DNA of 54,236 nucleotides from Donghicola eburneus (GTDB taxonomy: Bacteria > Pseudomonadota > Alphaproteobacteria > Rhodobacterales > Rhodobacteraceae): the NCBI RefSeq assembly GCF_900115865.1, contig NZ_FOXY01000017.1, forward strand, positions 1 to 54,236, written 5' to 3'. Both the position numbers and the translations under genes were made by a program. The notes under the pieces are model-generated. The model searched no databases. It was not told where the DNA came from and saw nothing but the letters and a program-made list of their open reading frames with translations. Below, in pieces: positions 33,606-42,421 of this stretch; position 1 is the stretch's first letter, and each line of letters starts with the position of its first letter.

Positions 33606-35867
33606 ATGACCCGCTTTGCTGCCCCCATTGCCGAACAAATCTGGGATATGAAGTACCGTTTGAAACAGGCAGACGGGCAGCCGATTGATGGCACGGTCGA
33701 GGACACTTGGCGCCGAATCGCGACGAGCCTCGCGTCGGTCGAGAAAGACCCCGAGACTTGGGAAAAGAAATTCTACGGCGCGCTCGAGGATTTCAAATTT
33801 CTGCCCGCTGGCCGCATTACCGCAGGTGCTGGCACCGGCCGCACAGTGACCCTGTTTAACTGCTTTGTGATGGGCACGATCCCCGACAGCATGGCGGGAA
33901 TCTTTGACATGCTGAAAGAGGCCGCGCTGACCATGCAGCAGGGCGGCGGCATCGGTTATGACTTCAGCACCATTCGCCCCCGTGGCGCGGATGTCAAAGG
34001 CGTGGCGGCAGATGCGTCCGGCCCGCTGTCTTTCATGGACGTTTGGGATGCGATGTGCCGCACCATCATGTCCGCAGGCAGCCGCCGCGGCGCGATGATG
34101 GCCACCATGCGCTGCGATCACCCCGACATTGAGGATTTCATCACCGCGAAATCCGACGCAGCCCGTCTGCGCATGTTCAACGTGTCCGTTCTGGTCACCG
34201 ACGCGTTCATGGAAGCGGTCAAGAACGATGGCAGCTGGGAACTGAAATTCGGCGACAAGGTATACAAAACCGTCGAGGCCCGTGATCTGTGGAACAAGAT
34301 CATGAAGTCGACCTACGACTACGCCGAGCCCGGCGTAATCTTTATCGACCGCATCAACACGATGAACAACCTCGGCTACTGCGAGAGCATTGCTGCGACC
34401 AACCCTTGCGGCGAGCAGCCCTTGCCGCCCTATGGCGCGTGCTTGCTGGGCTCGATCAACATGGCCCGTCTGGTGGACAATGCGTTCGAGGACGGCGCTG
34501 TTCTGAACGAGGACAAGCTCGAAGAGCTGGTCGCTCTGGCTGTGCGCATGATGGACAACGTAGTCGATGCCAGCCGCTTCCCGCTGGAAGCGCAGGCCCG
34601 CGAAGCAGAACAGAAGCGCCGCATCGGTCTGGGTGTGACCGGTTTGGCGGACGCGCTTTTGATGGTTGGCCTGAAATATGGCTCTGACGAAGCTGCAGCG
34701 CAGACTGAAAAGTGGATGAAGCTGATCGCTCGTGCGTCCTATCTTGCGTCGGTCGAGCTGGCCAAAGAAAAGGGCGCTTTCCCGCTGTTCGACGCCGAAG
34801 GCTACCTGTCCTCGGGCAACATGAAGCAGATGGACGACGACGTCCGCGCCGAGATCGCAGAGCACGGTATCCGCAACGCGCTGCTGACCTCGATCGCGCC
34901 CACAGGCACTATCTCGCTGTATGCGGGCAATGTCAGCTCGGGCATCGAGCCGGTCTTTGCATACGCCTACAAGCGCAAGGTTCTGCAAAAAGACGGCAGC
35001 CGCACCGAAGAGGAAGTGGTCGATTACGCTGTTCAGATGTGGCGCGAAAAGAAGGGCGACGCAGAACTGCCCGACTACTTCGTGAACGCGCAGACGCTGG
35101 AGCCTTCGGCCCACGTGAAAATGCAGGCGGCCGCGCAGAAGTGGATCGACAGCTCGATCTCCAAGACCATCAACTGCCCCGAAGACATCAGCTTTGATGA
35201 TTTCAAGGACGTTTACATGGCGGCATGGGATCAGGGATGTAAGGGCTGCACAACCTACCGTCCGAATGACGTGACCGGGTCGGTCCTGTCCGTCAGCGAA
35301 GAGAGCGAGAAGGCCCCCGAGCAGGACGAAGGCGCAGATGTCGTCTACCTGTCCGAGCCTCTGGACCGTCCGCAGGCGCTGGAAGGCAACACCTACAAGC
35401 TAAAGTGGCCTGATAGCGAGCACGCGATCTACCTGACCATCAACGATGTGATCGTCGGCGGCCGCCGCCGTCCGTTCGAAGTCTTCATCAACTCCAAGAA
35501 CATGGAGCACTTTGCCTGGACCGTCGCGCTGACCCGCATGATCTCGGCCGTGTTCCGCCGTGGCGGGGACATCACCTTTGTCGCCGAAGAGCTGAAAGCC
35601 GTGTTCGACCCTCGTGGCGGTGCTTGGATCCAAGGCAAGTACATCCCCTCGATCCTCGCGGCGATTGGTAGCGTGATCGAGCAGCATCTTGTGTCCATTG
35701 GCTTCATGGAAGGCGAAGGCATGGGGCTGAAAACTGACCCCCAAGCGCAGGTGGTTAATCTCGACCAGCCCAAAGGCAAATCCTGCCCCAGCTGTGGCCA
35801 GTATTCGATGATGATGGTCGAAGGATGCATGACCTGTTCGTCTTGTGGTCACAGCAAGTGCGGATGA
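33606..35867 (+). CDS. nrdJ: Adenosylcobalamin-dependent ribonucleotide reductase (class II)
   Basis: A 753-residue enzyme making deoxyribonucleotides with vitamin B12. The ten-stranded barrel carries MQQGGGIGYDFSTIRPRG, MSAGSRRGAMMATMRCDHPDI, the active-site NPCGEQPLPPYGACLLGSIN with its thiyl Cys, and IAPTGTISLYAGNVSSGIEPVF-like sequence. The later GCKGCTTYRPND is typical of the class II group. The C-terminal tail has CPSCGQ and CMTCSSCGHSKCG, a zinc-ribbon and redox-Cys end. I chose ATG 33606 because GAGG stands five bases ahead and MTRFAAPIAEQIWDMKYR is the usual opening. ATG 33552 would add 18 residues but has no ribosome site. Confidence 0.92.
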   Translation: MTRFAAPIAEQIWDMKYRLKQADGQPIDGTVEDTWRRIATSLASVEKDPETWEKKFYGALEDFKFLPAGRITAGAGTGRTVTLFNCFVMGTIPDSMAGIFDMLKEAALTMQQGGGIGYDFSTIRPRGADVKGVAADASGPLSFMDVWDAMCRTIMSAGSRRGAMMATMRCDHPDIEDFITAKSDAARLRMFNVSVLVTDAFMEAVKNDGSWELKFGDKVYKTVEARDLWNKIMKSTYDYAEPGVIFIDRINTMNNLGYCESIAATNPCGEQPLPPYGACLLGSINMARLVDNAFEDGAVLNEDKLEELVALAVRMMDNVVDASRFPLEAQAREAEQKRRIGLGVTGLADALLMVGLKYGSDEAAAQTEKWMKLIARASYLASVELAKEKGAFPLFDAEGYLSSGNMKQMDDDVRAEIAEHGIRNALLTSIAPTGTISLYAGNVSSGIEPVFAYAYKRKVLQKDGSRTEEEVVDYAVQMWREKKGDAELPDYFVNAQTLEPSAHVKMQAAAQKWIDSSISKTINCPEDISFDDFKDVYMAAWDQGCKGCTTYRPNDVTGSVLSVSEESEKAPEQDEGADVVYLSEPLDRPQALEGNTYKLKWPDSEHAIYLTINDVIVGGRRRPFEVFINSKNMEHFAWTVALTRMISAVFRRGGDITFVAEELKAVFDPRGGAWIQGKYIPSILAAIGSVIEQHLVSIGFMEGEGMGLKTDPQAQVVNLDQPKGKSCPSCGQYSMMMVEGCMTCSSCGHSKCG

Positions 35868-35891
35868 TCTAAGTAATTGATTTTAAAATGA

Positions 35892-35924
35892 AAATATGCC
35901 CTCAGTATTGTGGGCGTATTTTTT
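35892..35924 (+). terminator. Intrinsic terminator after nrdJ
   Basis: AAATATGCCC and GGGCGTATTT pair as a ten-base stem (one wobble pair) around a loop of about ten bases, and the stem runs into a T-run ending near 35924. It lies 24 bases after the nrdJ stop. A second gene, transcribed the other way, ends just after it. Confidence 0.8.
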
Positions 35925-35949
35925 ATGTGCTATACTGATTGAAGTGACG

Positions 35950-36378
35950 CTAACCAGCGTCGTAATCGATCACCTTTTGGGCGAGGGTGCGAAAGAGCTC
36001 TTTTTCGGGGTCGTTCAGGCCGGCCAGCACATCGTTCTGCAATGCTTCGACGATCGGTAAAATTGCGTCGAATTCTTTTTGGCCGAGCTTGGTGGCGCGG
36101 ACCTCTCTGGCGCGGCGGTCACGGCGGCTTACTGTGCGCTCCACATAGCCCTTTTGCTCCAGCCGATCGATGACTCCCCCGATCGTCGCGCGATCATAGG
36201 CGATTCTCGCTGCGACGCTGGCTTGGTCGATCCCCGGATTGGCAATGATCGCATCCAGCGCGGCGAACTGCACTGGCGTCAGGTCGCGGCCCTCTGCCTG
36301 CATTCGCTGCGAGAATACATGAGTCGAAATCTGGTTCATGCGCCGAATCAAATGTCCGGCCATCTTAGAAGCGTGCAT
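35950..36378 (-). CDS. MarR-family regulator, MobR-like
   Basis: A 142-residue winged-helix repressor. It opens MHASKMAGHLIRRMNQISTHV, has the recognition region LTPVQFAALDAIIANPGIDQ and ASVAARIAYDRATIGGVIDR, then the wing VERTVSRRDRRAREVRATKLG. The start at 36378 has AAGGA six bases ahead. It is divergent from an aromatic hydroxylase gene resembling 3-hydroxybenzoate 4-hydroxylase. In Comamonas testosteroni the hydroxylase gene mobA is controlled by a MarR regulator, MobR, which responds to 3-hydroxybenzoate. A similar role is likely here by analogy. Confidence 0.85.
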   Translation of the reverse strand: MHASKMAGHLIRRMNQISTHVFSQRMQAEGRDLTPVQFAALDAIIANPGIDQASVAARIAYDRATIGGVIDRLEQKGYVERTVSRRDRRAREVRATKLGQKEFDAILPIVEALQNDVLAGLNDPEKELFRTLAQKVIDYDAG

Positions 36379-36438
36379 GGCAGATCCTTTTCGCGCAAGA
36401 ATTATAACGAAAAACAATATATTAAGAGAAAAGAGATG

Positions 36439-36473
36439 TATACTTACTTTTTTCTTGGAATTTAATAAGTATA
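36439..36473. promoter_or_regulatory. Inverted-repeat operator candidate for the MarR regulator
   Basis: TATACTTA (36439-36446) and TAAGTATA (36466-36473) are a perfect eight-base inverted repeat with 19 bases between them, in the AT-rich gap between the divergent regulator and hydroxylase genes. The base composition here is far lower in GC than the flanking genes. Its place suits control of both promoters by the MarR protein. Confidence 0.55.
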
Positions 36474-36519
36474 GATACTAAATAGGGGAAGAGATCGCGG
36501 ACGCTAAGGGGAGAGGCAA

Positions 36520-38418
36520 GTGCAATTCTATGAGAACGGTTTTCGGGGTGGGGATCCGGACATCCGCAATGCAGCGTCATCACGCCGTGATCGGGGGCCC
36601 TTTGCGCCGTTGCCCGAGAAGGTTGATGTGCTGATCTCTGGGTGTGGACCGGCTGGGCTGTGTTTGGCGGCACAACTGGCGCGGTTTCCGGACATTGAAA
36701 CGATGATTGTCGAGCGCAAGCCGGGGCCCTTGGAAAAGGGACAAGCCGATGGCGTGAATACCCGCACGATGGAGATGTTTCAGGCCTTTGGTTTCGGCGA
36801 AAAGGTCAAGCGCGAGAGCTACTGGGTCAACCAGACCACGTTCTGGACGCCGGACCCTGCAAAGCCCGCACACATCAAGAGGGTGGGACGCGTGCAGGAC
36901 GTGCCTGACGACTCCTCTGAGATGCCGCATACGCTGATCAATCAGGCCCGCATTCACGAGCTCTTTTTGGATGTGATGCGAAATTCGGCGTCTCGGTTGG
37001 AGCCAGACTATAGCTGGCAGGTTTTGGACGTCACCGTTGATCCCGATGCCGAGGATTATCCGGTCACTGTCACGCTCGAGAATACCGGTGTGAATGCTGG
37101 CGACACGCGAAAAGTACGAGCGCGTTACGTTGTTGGCTGCGATGGCGCGCGCTCCAAGGTGCGCGAAGCCATCGGCGGCACCCTGCACGGAGAAGCGGCC
37201 CATCAGGCTTGGGGCGTTATGGATATCCTTGCGAATACCGATTTTCCGGATGTCCGCCAGAAGTGCCTGATTGCCTCGCAATCCGAGGGCAATATTCTGA
37301 TTTTGCCGCGCGAAGGGGGCTATCTGTTCCGCATGTATGTGGAGTTGGACAAGCTGAACCCCGACGAGCGTGTGTCGAGCCGCAATTTCACGGCAGATGA
37401 TATGATTGCTGCCGCAAACCGGATCATGGCGCCCTACACCATCGACGTAAAGGAGATCGCGTGGTGGTCAATCTACGAAATCGGCCATCGCCTGACAGAT
37501 CGTTTCGATGATGTTCCCGCAGGAGAAGACCGCGATCCACGCGTGTTTACCGCTGGTGATGCATGTCACACCCACAGCCCCAAGGCGGGTCAGGGGATGA
37601 ATGTATCGATGCAAGATACGTTCAATCTGGGCTGGAAGCTGGTTCATGTGCTGCAGGGGCGCGCCGATCCCAGTCTATTGCGGACCTATTCTGCCGAACG
37701 CTGGGTCGAGGCAAAGCGCCTGATCGATACAGACCACCAATGGGCGCGCATCATGTCCGCGCCTCCGGGGCAGTCGGAACTGGATGGCGCCGGAATGCCG
37801 CGCTTTCAAAAGCAGTTCATCGAAAACCTTGAGTTCACCGGTGGTTTGGCCGTGAAATATGATCAGTCGTCTCTGGTCGGGGCGCCGGATCATCAGGACT
37901 TGGCAAAGGGCCTGATCGTGGGCAAACGCTTTCACTCAGCACCTGTGGTTCGTCTGGCAGATGCGATGCAAATGCAGTTGGGGCATGTGGCTGACGCGGA
38001 CACCCGCTGGCGGGTCTATGCGTTTGCCGGAGAGGATGCGGCGAAGCTATATGGCCTTGCCGACTGGCTTGAGCAGGACCCGCAGTCGCCGATTGTGCGC
38101 CATACGCGCGATGGAGAAGATATCGATAGCATCATTGATGTGCGCGCAATCCTTCCAGCGACCTTTGACACATTGGCCTATGAGGAGATGCCGTCGCTGT
38201 TGAAGCCAAAGAAAGGGCGTTACGGGCTGCAGGACTACGAAAAGGTGTTCTGTCTCGACCACAAAGATCAAGGTGACATCTACGAGATGCGCGGGATTGA
38301 TCGGGCGCAGGGGTGCGTTGTTATCGTTCGCCCCGACCAGTACGTGGCTCAGGTTCTGCCGCTCGATGCGCGTGCCGAGTTGACGGATTTCTTCGCGGGC
38401 GTACTGCGCCCGACTTAG
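36520..38418 (+). CDS. FAD aromatic hydroxylase, 3-hydroxybenzoate 4-monooxygenase type
   Basis: A 632-residue flavoprotein monooxygenase of the phenol 2-hydroxylase/MobA group. The FAD motif is LISGCGPAGLCLAAQLA (residues 39-55); the DG motif is VVGCDGARSKVREAIGG; the GD motif is VFTAGDACHTHSPKAGQGMNVSM. A C-terminal thioredoxin-like domain (from about 460) is typical of this group. The start is GTG at 36520 with GAGAGG just upstream. It should add a hydroxyl group to a phenolic acid such as 3-hydroxybenzoate, giving protocatechuate, with NADPH. The divergent MarR gene is likely its regulator. No ring-cleavage genes are in the window. Confidence 0.8.
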   Translation: MQFYENGFRGGDPDIRNAASSRRDRGPFAPLPEKVDVLISGCGPAGLCLAAQLARFPDIETMIVERKPGPLEKGQADGVNTRTMEMFQAFGFGEKVKRESYWVNQTTFWTPDPAKPAHIKRVGRVQDVPDDSSEMPHTLINQARIHELFLDVMRNSASRLEPDYSWQVLDVTVDPDAEDYPVTVTLENTGVNAGDTRKVRARYVVGCDGARSKVREAIGGTLHGEAAHQAWGVMDILANTDFPDVRQKCLIASQSEGNILILPREGGYLFRMYVELDKLNPDERVSSRNFTADDMIAAANRIMAPYTIDVKEIAWWSIYEIGHRLTDRFDDVPAGEDRDPRVFTAGDACHTHSPKAGQGMNVSMQDTFNLGWKLVHVLQGRADPSLLRTYSAERWVEAKRLIDTDHQWARIMSAPPGQSELDGAGMPRFQKQFIENLEFTGGLAVKYDQSSLVGAPDHQDLAKGLIVGKRFHSAPVVRLADAMQMQLGHVADADTRWRVYAFAGEDAAKLYGLADWLEQDPQSPIVRHTRDGEDIDSIIDVRAILPATFDTLAYEEMPSLLKPKKGRYGLQDYEKVFCLDHKDQGDIYEMRGIDRAQGCVVIVRPDQYVAQVLPLDARAELTDFFAGVLRPT

Positions 38419-39158
38419 GCGCCTGCCGTTTCCGCTCCTTCTGCTGAAACCGGCGTCTCGGGGTAGACGTCGGGAAAGTCGGGAAGCACCACTTCGATCT
38501 GCAACAGGCCATCCGAGGTCATCGCAGCTGTCGCGTTTCCATGAAGTGCGGCGGCTGTGATTTTAACTTGAAAGACGACTGGATCACGGACATCGGAAAA
38601 GTCACCCTGATCAAACTTCATCGGCATAAAAAAGCGGTCGACATTGGTTTCGCGCACTGCGGTTGATGGCGTCGTGCCTACGATACGCAGATACCGGCGA
38701 CCTTCTTCGCGAACCGTTCTGATCGTACAGGCTTCCGGTGCCGAACTGACCATGTGGAGCGATTTGTCCAGCGCCAGATAAATTTCTTCGAGTTTGACCG
38801 GATCAGTGAAGGGATCTTGTGACACGTCGAATGACAACGCAGACGAAAGCTCTAGCCTGCCGACGATTTCCTCGAGCTTGGTGATACGCTCTGGGTTGTT
38901 CGTAGCCAAGGCGCGGCGCATGCATTGGGTGAGCAGTTGAAGGATTGTTTGCCCCTTCTGAGAGGCATTGATGATCTGCTCGGTCCAGTTTTCCAGAGCG
39001 TCTGGATCTGTCTTCACGTCCTCTTTTAAGAGCGTTGCAAAGCCGTTGCTGTGACGCAAAGAGGCGGACACGTCATGATGCAGGGCACTGACGTAAAGGT
39101 TAAAGCTCTCGAATACTGCATCGTAAGAGAGCCGGTCGTTCTGCCGATCTTTTACCAT
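38415..39158 (-). CDS. Degenerate histidine-kinase-like protein (possible phosphotransferase)
   Basis: A 247-residue protein that keeps an H-box but not a working ATP site. SALHHDVSASLRHSNGFATLL (residues 24-44) lines up with the H-box of the neighbouring sensor kinase, CSHDLQEPFRMIGAFSEML, placing His28-Asp29 at the phosphoacceptor. The later part (YLALDKSLHMVSSAPEACTI) lies where a HATPase N-box would be, but its Asn and the glycine loops are missing. The fold and its place after a kinase and a response regulator suggest a phosphotransfer or docking protein comparable to ChpT, or an inactive kinase partner. It converges with the hydroxylase gene with a four-base overlap. Confidence 0.55.
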   Translation of the reverse strand: MVKDRQNDRLSYDAVFESFNLYVSALHHDVSASLRHSNGFATLLKEDVKTDPDALENWTEQIINASQKGQTILQLLTQCMRRALATNNPERITKLEEIVGRLELSSALSFDVSQDPFTDPVKLEEIYLALDKSLHMVSSAPEACTIRTVREEGRRYLRIVGTTPSTAVRETNVDRFFMPMKFDQGDFSDVRDPVVFQVKITAAALHGNATAAMTSDGLLQIEVVLPDFPDVYPETPVSAEGAETAGA

Positions 39159-39168
39159 AGATGCCTCT

Positions 39169-39618
39169 TTATTCTGTAGCCGGTTTTGGGGGCAACCGGA
39201 CGATGCTCAGCCAAAAGGTTTCGATGTCTTGGACCACCTTTACAAAGGACGAAGCCTTGAGCGGTTTTGAGACAAAGCAATTTGCATGAAGGTTGTAACT
39301 CTTGATCCGGTCCGCATCGGACTCTGAGGTGGTTAATACGACGACTGGAATGCGTCGCAAATCCTCTTGGGTCTTCATCGACGCCAGAACCTCGTGCCCA
39401 TCTGTTTTGGGTAGGTTCAAATCCAAGAGGATCAGGTCAGGCGTCGGTGCGTCTTCGTAGCCGTTTCTTTTGTGCAAAATATCCAGCGCTTCGTCCCCGT
39501 CGCGGGCGATCAGCAAGTGGTTTGCTAGCTTGGCTTCGCGCATGGCAACTTGGGTTAGGACGATGTCTCCCTCATTGTCCTCGACCAGCAGGATGACGAC
39601 TTTGTTTGCGTGGCTCAT
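39169..39618 (-). CDS. Single-domain response regulator (CheY/Rcp1 type)
   Basis: A 149-residue receiver domain without an output domain. The acidic pair is in LVEDNEGDIVLTQVA (Glu13/Asp14), the phosphoacceptor is Asp66 in DLILLDLNLPKTDG, the switch Thr is in VVVLTTSESDADR and the Lys is in CFVSKPL. The EDNEGD start and NGYEDAPTPDLILLDLNLP are typical of the Rcp1 class that pairs with sensor kinases carrying a PHY- or PAS-type sensor. The start overlaps the kinase stop by four bases (ATGA), so the two are made together. Confidence 0.9.
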   Translation of the reverse strand: MSHANKVVILLVEDNEGDIVLTQVAMREAKLANHLLIARDGDEALDILHKRNGYEDAPTPDLILLDLNLPKTDGHEVLASMKTQEDLRRIPVVVLTTSESDADRIKSYNLHANCFVSKPLKASSFVKVVQDIETFWLSIVRLPPKPATE

Positions 39619-42248
39619 GCTGTGTGGTCCCCTTGTTTTGGTAGGGTGAAATAGAATGTAGACCCCTCCCCAAATGTGGACTCGACCGAGATCGTGCCGC
39701 CGTGGCGTTCGACGATCTTGCGGCAAATCGCGAGTCCGATCCCCGTTCCGGGGATTTGGTCACGACGATGGAGGCGTTTGAAAATCTCGAAAATCTTACT
39801 CAGGTTCTTTTCGGCAATACCGATGCCGTAGTCCTGAACCTCAAAGCGCCAAACATCGCCTTGGTCGCGGCAGCGCACGTGCACGCGGATTGGGCCTTCG
39901 GCTTTGGCATATTTGATCGCGTTCCCGATCAGGTTCTGGAACAACTGCATCAACTGCACTCTGCTAAATGGAACAGAGGGCAAGTCCTCCTGAGTTAACT
40001 CCAGCTTGCGCTCCGAGGTTCCGCGGAAGTTGGCAAAAATCTCGTGCACGACGACGCGGCTTTCGACCAGAGTGAGCTGATCGCTGCCGTGTTCGACACG
40101 GCTGTAGTCCAAGATATCTCGGATCAGGCACATCCCGCGGTCAGACGCATCAGTCAGGAATTTCAGATAGAGCGTGGTTTGCTCGTCGATCTGACCTTGG
40201 CTGTTTAAATGGGTCTCCAGCATTTCAGAGAACGCACCGATCATACGGAAGGGCTCTTGCAAGTCGTGCGAACAGATGTGGGCGAACTGCGTCAGTTCTT
40301 CGTTCGACCTTTCCAACGACTCCAGTAGCGCAATTTGCGACTGCTCTAGGTGGCGACGGTCTGTTATGTCGTAAAACACTATGACATAACCCTCTTCTTG
40401 TCCTGAGCCCGAGGCAATTGGCGTTGCCGACAAAGACAGGCTGAGTGGGTGATCGCCATAATTCGCTGGATGCAGCTCGATATCTTCGATCCGGCCAAAT
40501 TCAATCAATTGGTCAATCGTCGGCTTGCTCTTGGACTGGGCATAAAAGAAAGGCAGAGCTGAAAAGCGGCGTCCGACGAGCAGACAGCGTTCGGTCTTTA
40601 GAAGCCTAGCTGCGGCGTCGTTGGCGAGGCGCACATTTTTGTGCCGATCTAGGTAAATCAGCGCCTCTGACGTGTTCGAGATTACCAGCTCTCGTTCACG
40701 CGCCATGTACTCCAAGCGCGCTTCTCGGTTCTGCAGATCATGGGTTGTGATCTTGAGCAGACCATTCTGATGAGAGACGGCCATGCTCCGGTTGATTGCA
40801 ATCGCCAAGAGCAAGGTCACGATCATCCCCATTGGCAGTACGGCTTGCGATAGCGTCTGAACTTCTGCACGCACAAAGTCTTTGTCGGGGACCATGCGCA
40901 GTGACCATGTTCTGTTCAGAACGCTGATTTCTCGCTGATCCGCAAAGGATGGTGCGGTTTCGAATTGCGATGGGACGGACAGTATCGTGGCATCTTCGTC
41001 CCAAATCTCGACCGAGAAGTTTACGAAGTCTTCCCGTAGCCAAGCGGTGATCATCGGTTTGAGTTCGATGGATGCGGCGATCAATCCGCGGAATTCGGTG
41101 TCGCGGATGATTGGCGAGAATAGAACGATGCTCTGGCGACCCGTCGACAGGACAAAGGGCTTTGTGAGTACGCTGGAGCCGCGCAGAACAGCCTCGTACA
41201 TGGCCTTGGTGCGATCTGGATTGAAATTCGGCCCAACTCCCATGGCCGGCTGAAGTTCTTTGTAGGGAGCAACCCCGATGATCTTGTAGTCGGTGTCCAC
41301 GAGGCCGATCCCCGGGATTTGCTGGAAATCTGCGGCATATTTTTCCGCGTCCGCTTGCCAGCCCTCGGCGGTGATCACATCTCGCGCTGCTTGCCGATCC
41401 GCCATGCGTTCAAGCGCCTCTTGCAGATTTTCGAATTCGACGGTGATCAACTCTTGGATAAAACTCAATTCGTGATGGACGCCATCGACCGTGTTTTGCC
41501 GGTCGCTCTCCAGCAAATGACGCCAGATTCCGCAGGTGATGAAGACGGCGACCAGGACCACCGCAGAGGTGACAAGAATTTCCTTGCGCTGATTGGGGAC
41601 GGTCGTTTGCAAGCCGCGACTGGCCAGTCCGATCGCAAGGCCAAGGACTACGAAATTCAGGGCTGTATGCAGGGCCATTCCCGTCAACGCGACCCACATA
41701 TAAGAGGCCATAATGTTGACCCCATACGTCGCAAGGCCGGTCAGCCCTAACCCCAGAATGGCCAGCCCCAATGCCGCGATCGTCGCACTGACCCAAGGCT
41801 TGTCACCCATGAGCGACCTAAGGACTCCCGTCACCGCAGCGACGAACAAACCAACCGCTGTGTTTGCCGCCATAAAGCCGCCGGATGATGTCGTGTCGAA
41901 CAGCAGGTCGTCGACGGGCAAGGTCAGCAAGCCAGCATATTTCAAGAGGCTGAGCGTCGGGAGTACACCTGTCAGTACGCCGAAGCCGAAGCTGAATTTC
42001 TCGTTCTCGGCGTTCAGAGCAAAGACCATCAAGGACGCAAAGACAAAGCTGAGCGCCGTGTTGAAAGACATCAAGGAAAAGCCTGGCCAAATATCCAGGA
42101 GGCGGGCGATTCCGAAATACCAACCTGAGAGAGCCGAGATTGATGTAATCAGTACAATTAGTGGCAGAGCATAGAATGCTAAGGTGCGCAGACCTACTTT
42201 GCCTCGGACTCGTTCAAAACCTCTCGGCAGTTGAGAGGCATGAGACAT
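39615..42248 (-). CDS. Membrane sensor histidine kinase with multi-helix, CHASE-like and PAS domains
   Basis: An 877-residue kinase. Residues about 25-235 hold seven or so membrane helices of MASE-like kind. Next is a further helix at 240-260 and a periplasmic CHASE-type sensor (ELITVEFENLQEALERMADR to IPGIGLVDTDYKIIGVAPY), a closing helix, then a PAS domain and a C-terminal kinase core. The H-box is SHDLQEPFRMIGAFSEML with His661; the N-box is NLIGNAIKYA (about 772-781) and the ATP loops are DYGIGIAE and GTGIGLAI. The start at 42248 has AAGGA about ten bases ahead; a longer GTG frame to 42281 has none. It is the first gene of a kinase, regulator, kinase-like set. The signal is unknown. Confidence 0.85.
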   Translation of the reverse strand: MSHASQLPRGFERVRGKVGLRTLAFYALPLIVLITSISALSGWYFGIARLLDIWPGFSLMSFNTALSFVFASLMVFALNAENEKFSFGFGVLTGVLPTLSLLKYAGLLTLPVDDLLFDTTSSGGFMAANTAVGLFVAAVTGVLRSLMGDKPWVSATIAALGLAILGLGLTGLATYGVNIMASYMWVALTGMALHTALNFVVLGLAIGLASRGLQTTVPNQRKEILVTSAVVLVAVFITCGIWRHLLESDRQNTVDGVHHELSFIQELITVEFENLQEALERMADRQAARDVITAEGWQADAEKYAADFQQIPGIGLVDTDYKIIGVAPYKELQPAMGVGPNFNPDRTKAMYEAVLRGSSVLTKPFVLSTGRQSIVLFSPIIRDTEFRGLIAASIELKPMITAWLREDFVNFSVEIWDEDATILSVPSQFETAPSFADQREISVLNRTWSLRMVPDKDFVRAEVQTLSQAVLPMGMIVTLLLAIAINRSMAVSHQNGLLKITTHDLQNREARLEYMARERELVISNTSEALIYLDRHKNVRLANDAAARLLKTERCLLVGRRFSALPFFYAQSKSKPTIDQLIEFGRIEDIELHPANYGDHPLSLSLSATPIASGSGQEEGYVIVFYDITDRRHLEQSQIALLESLERSNEELTQFAHICSHDLQEPFRMIGAFSEMLETHLNSQGQIDEQTTLYLKFLTDASDRGMCLIRDILDYSRVEHGSDQLTLVESRVVVHEIFANFRGTSERKLELTQEDLPSVPFSRVQLMQLFQNLIGNAIKYAKAEGPIRVHVRCRDQGDVWRFEVQDYGIGIAEKNLSKIFEIFKRLHRRDQIPGTGIGLAICRKIVERHGGTISVESTFGEGSTFYFTLPKQGDHTA

Positions 42249-42421
42249 GAAGTAACTTTCCTTGGGATATGACTTATCCACCTAATAAGTTGTATCTGCC
42301 AACAAAACGTATAGCCCGTCAAGACTACAAGCCTTTAGTCAAAATTGACAGTAGGGAAGCTCATACTATCCGATATGGTAGGTTTTACATTCTATCGGCG
42401 GTTGTCGGACATGCCGTCGCT

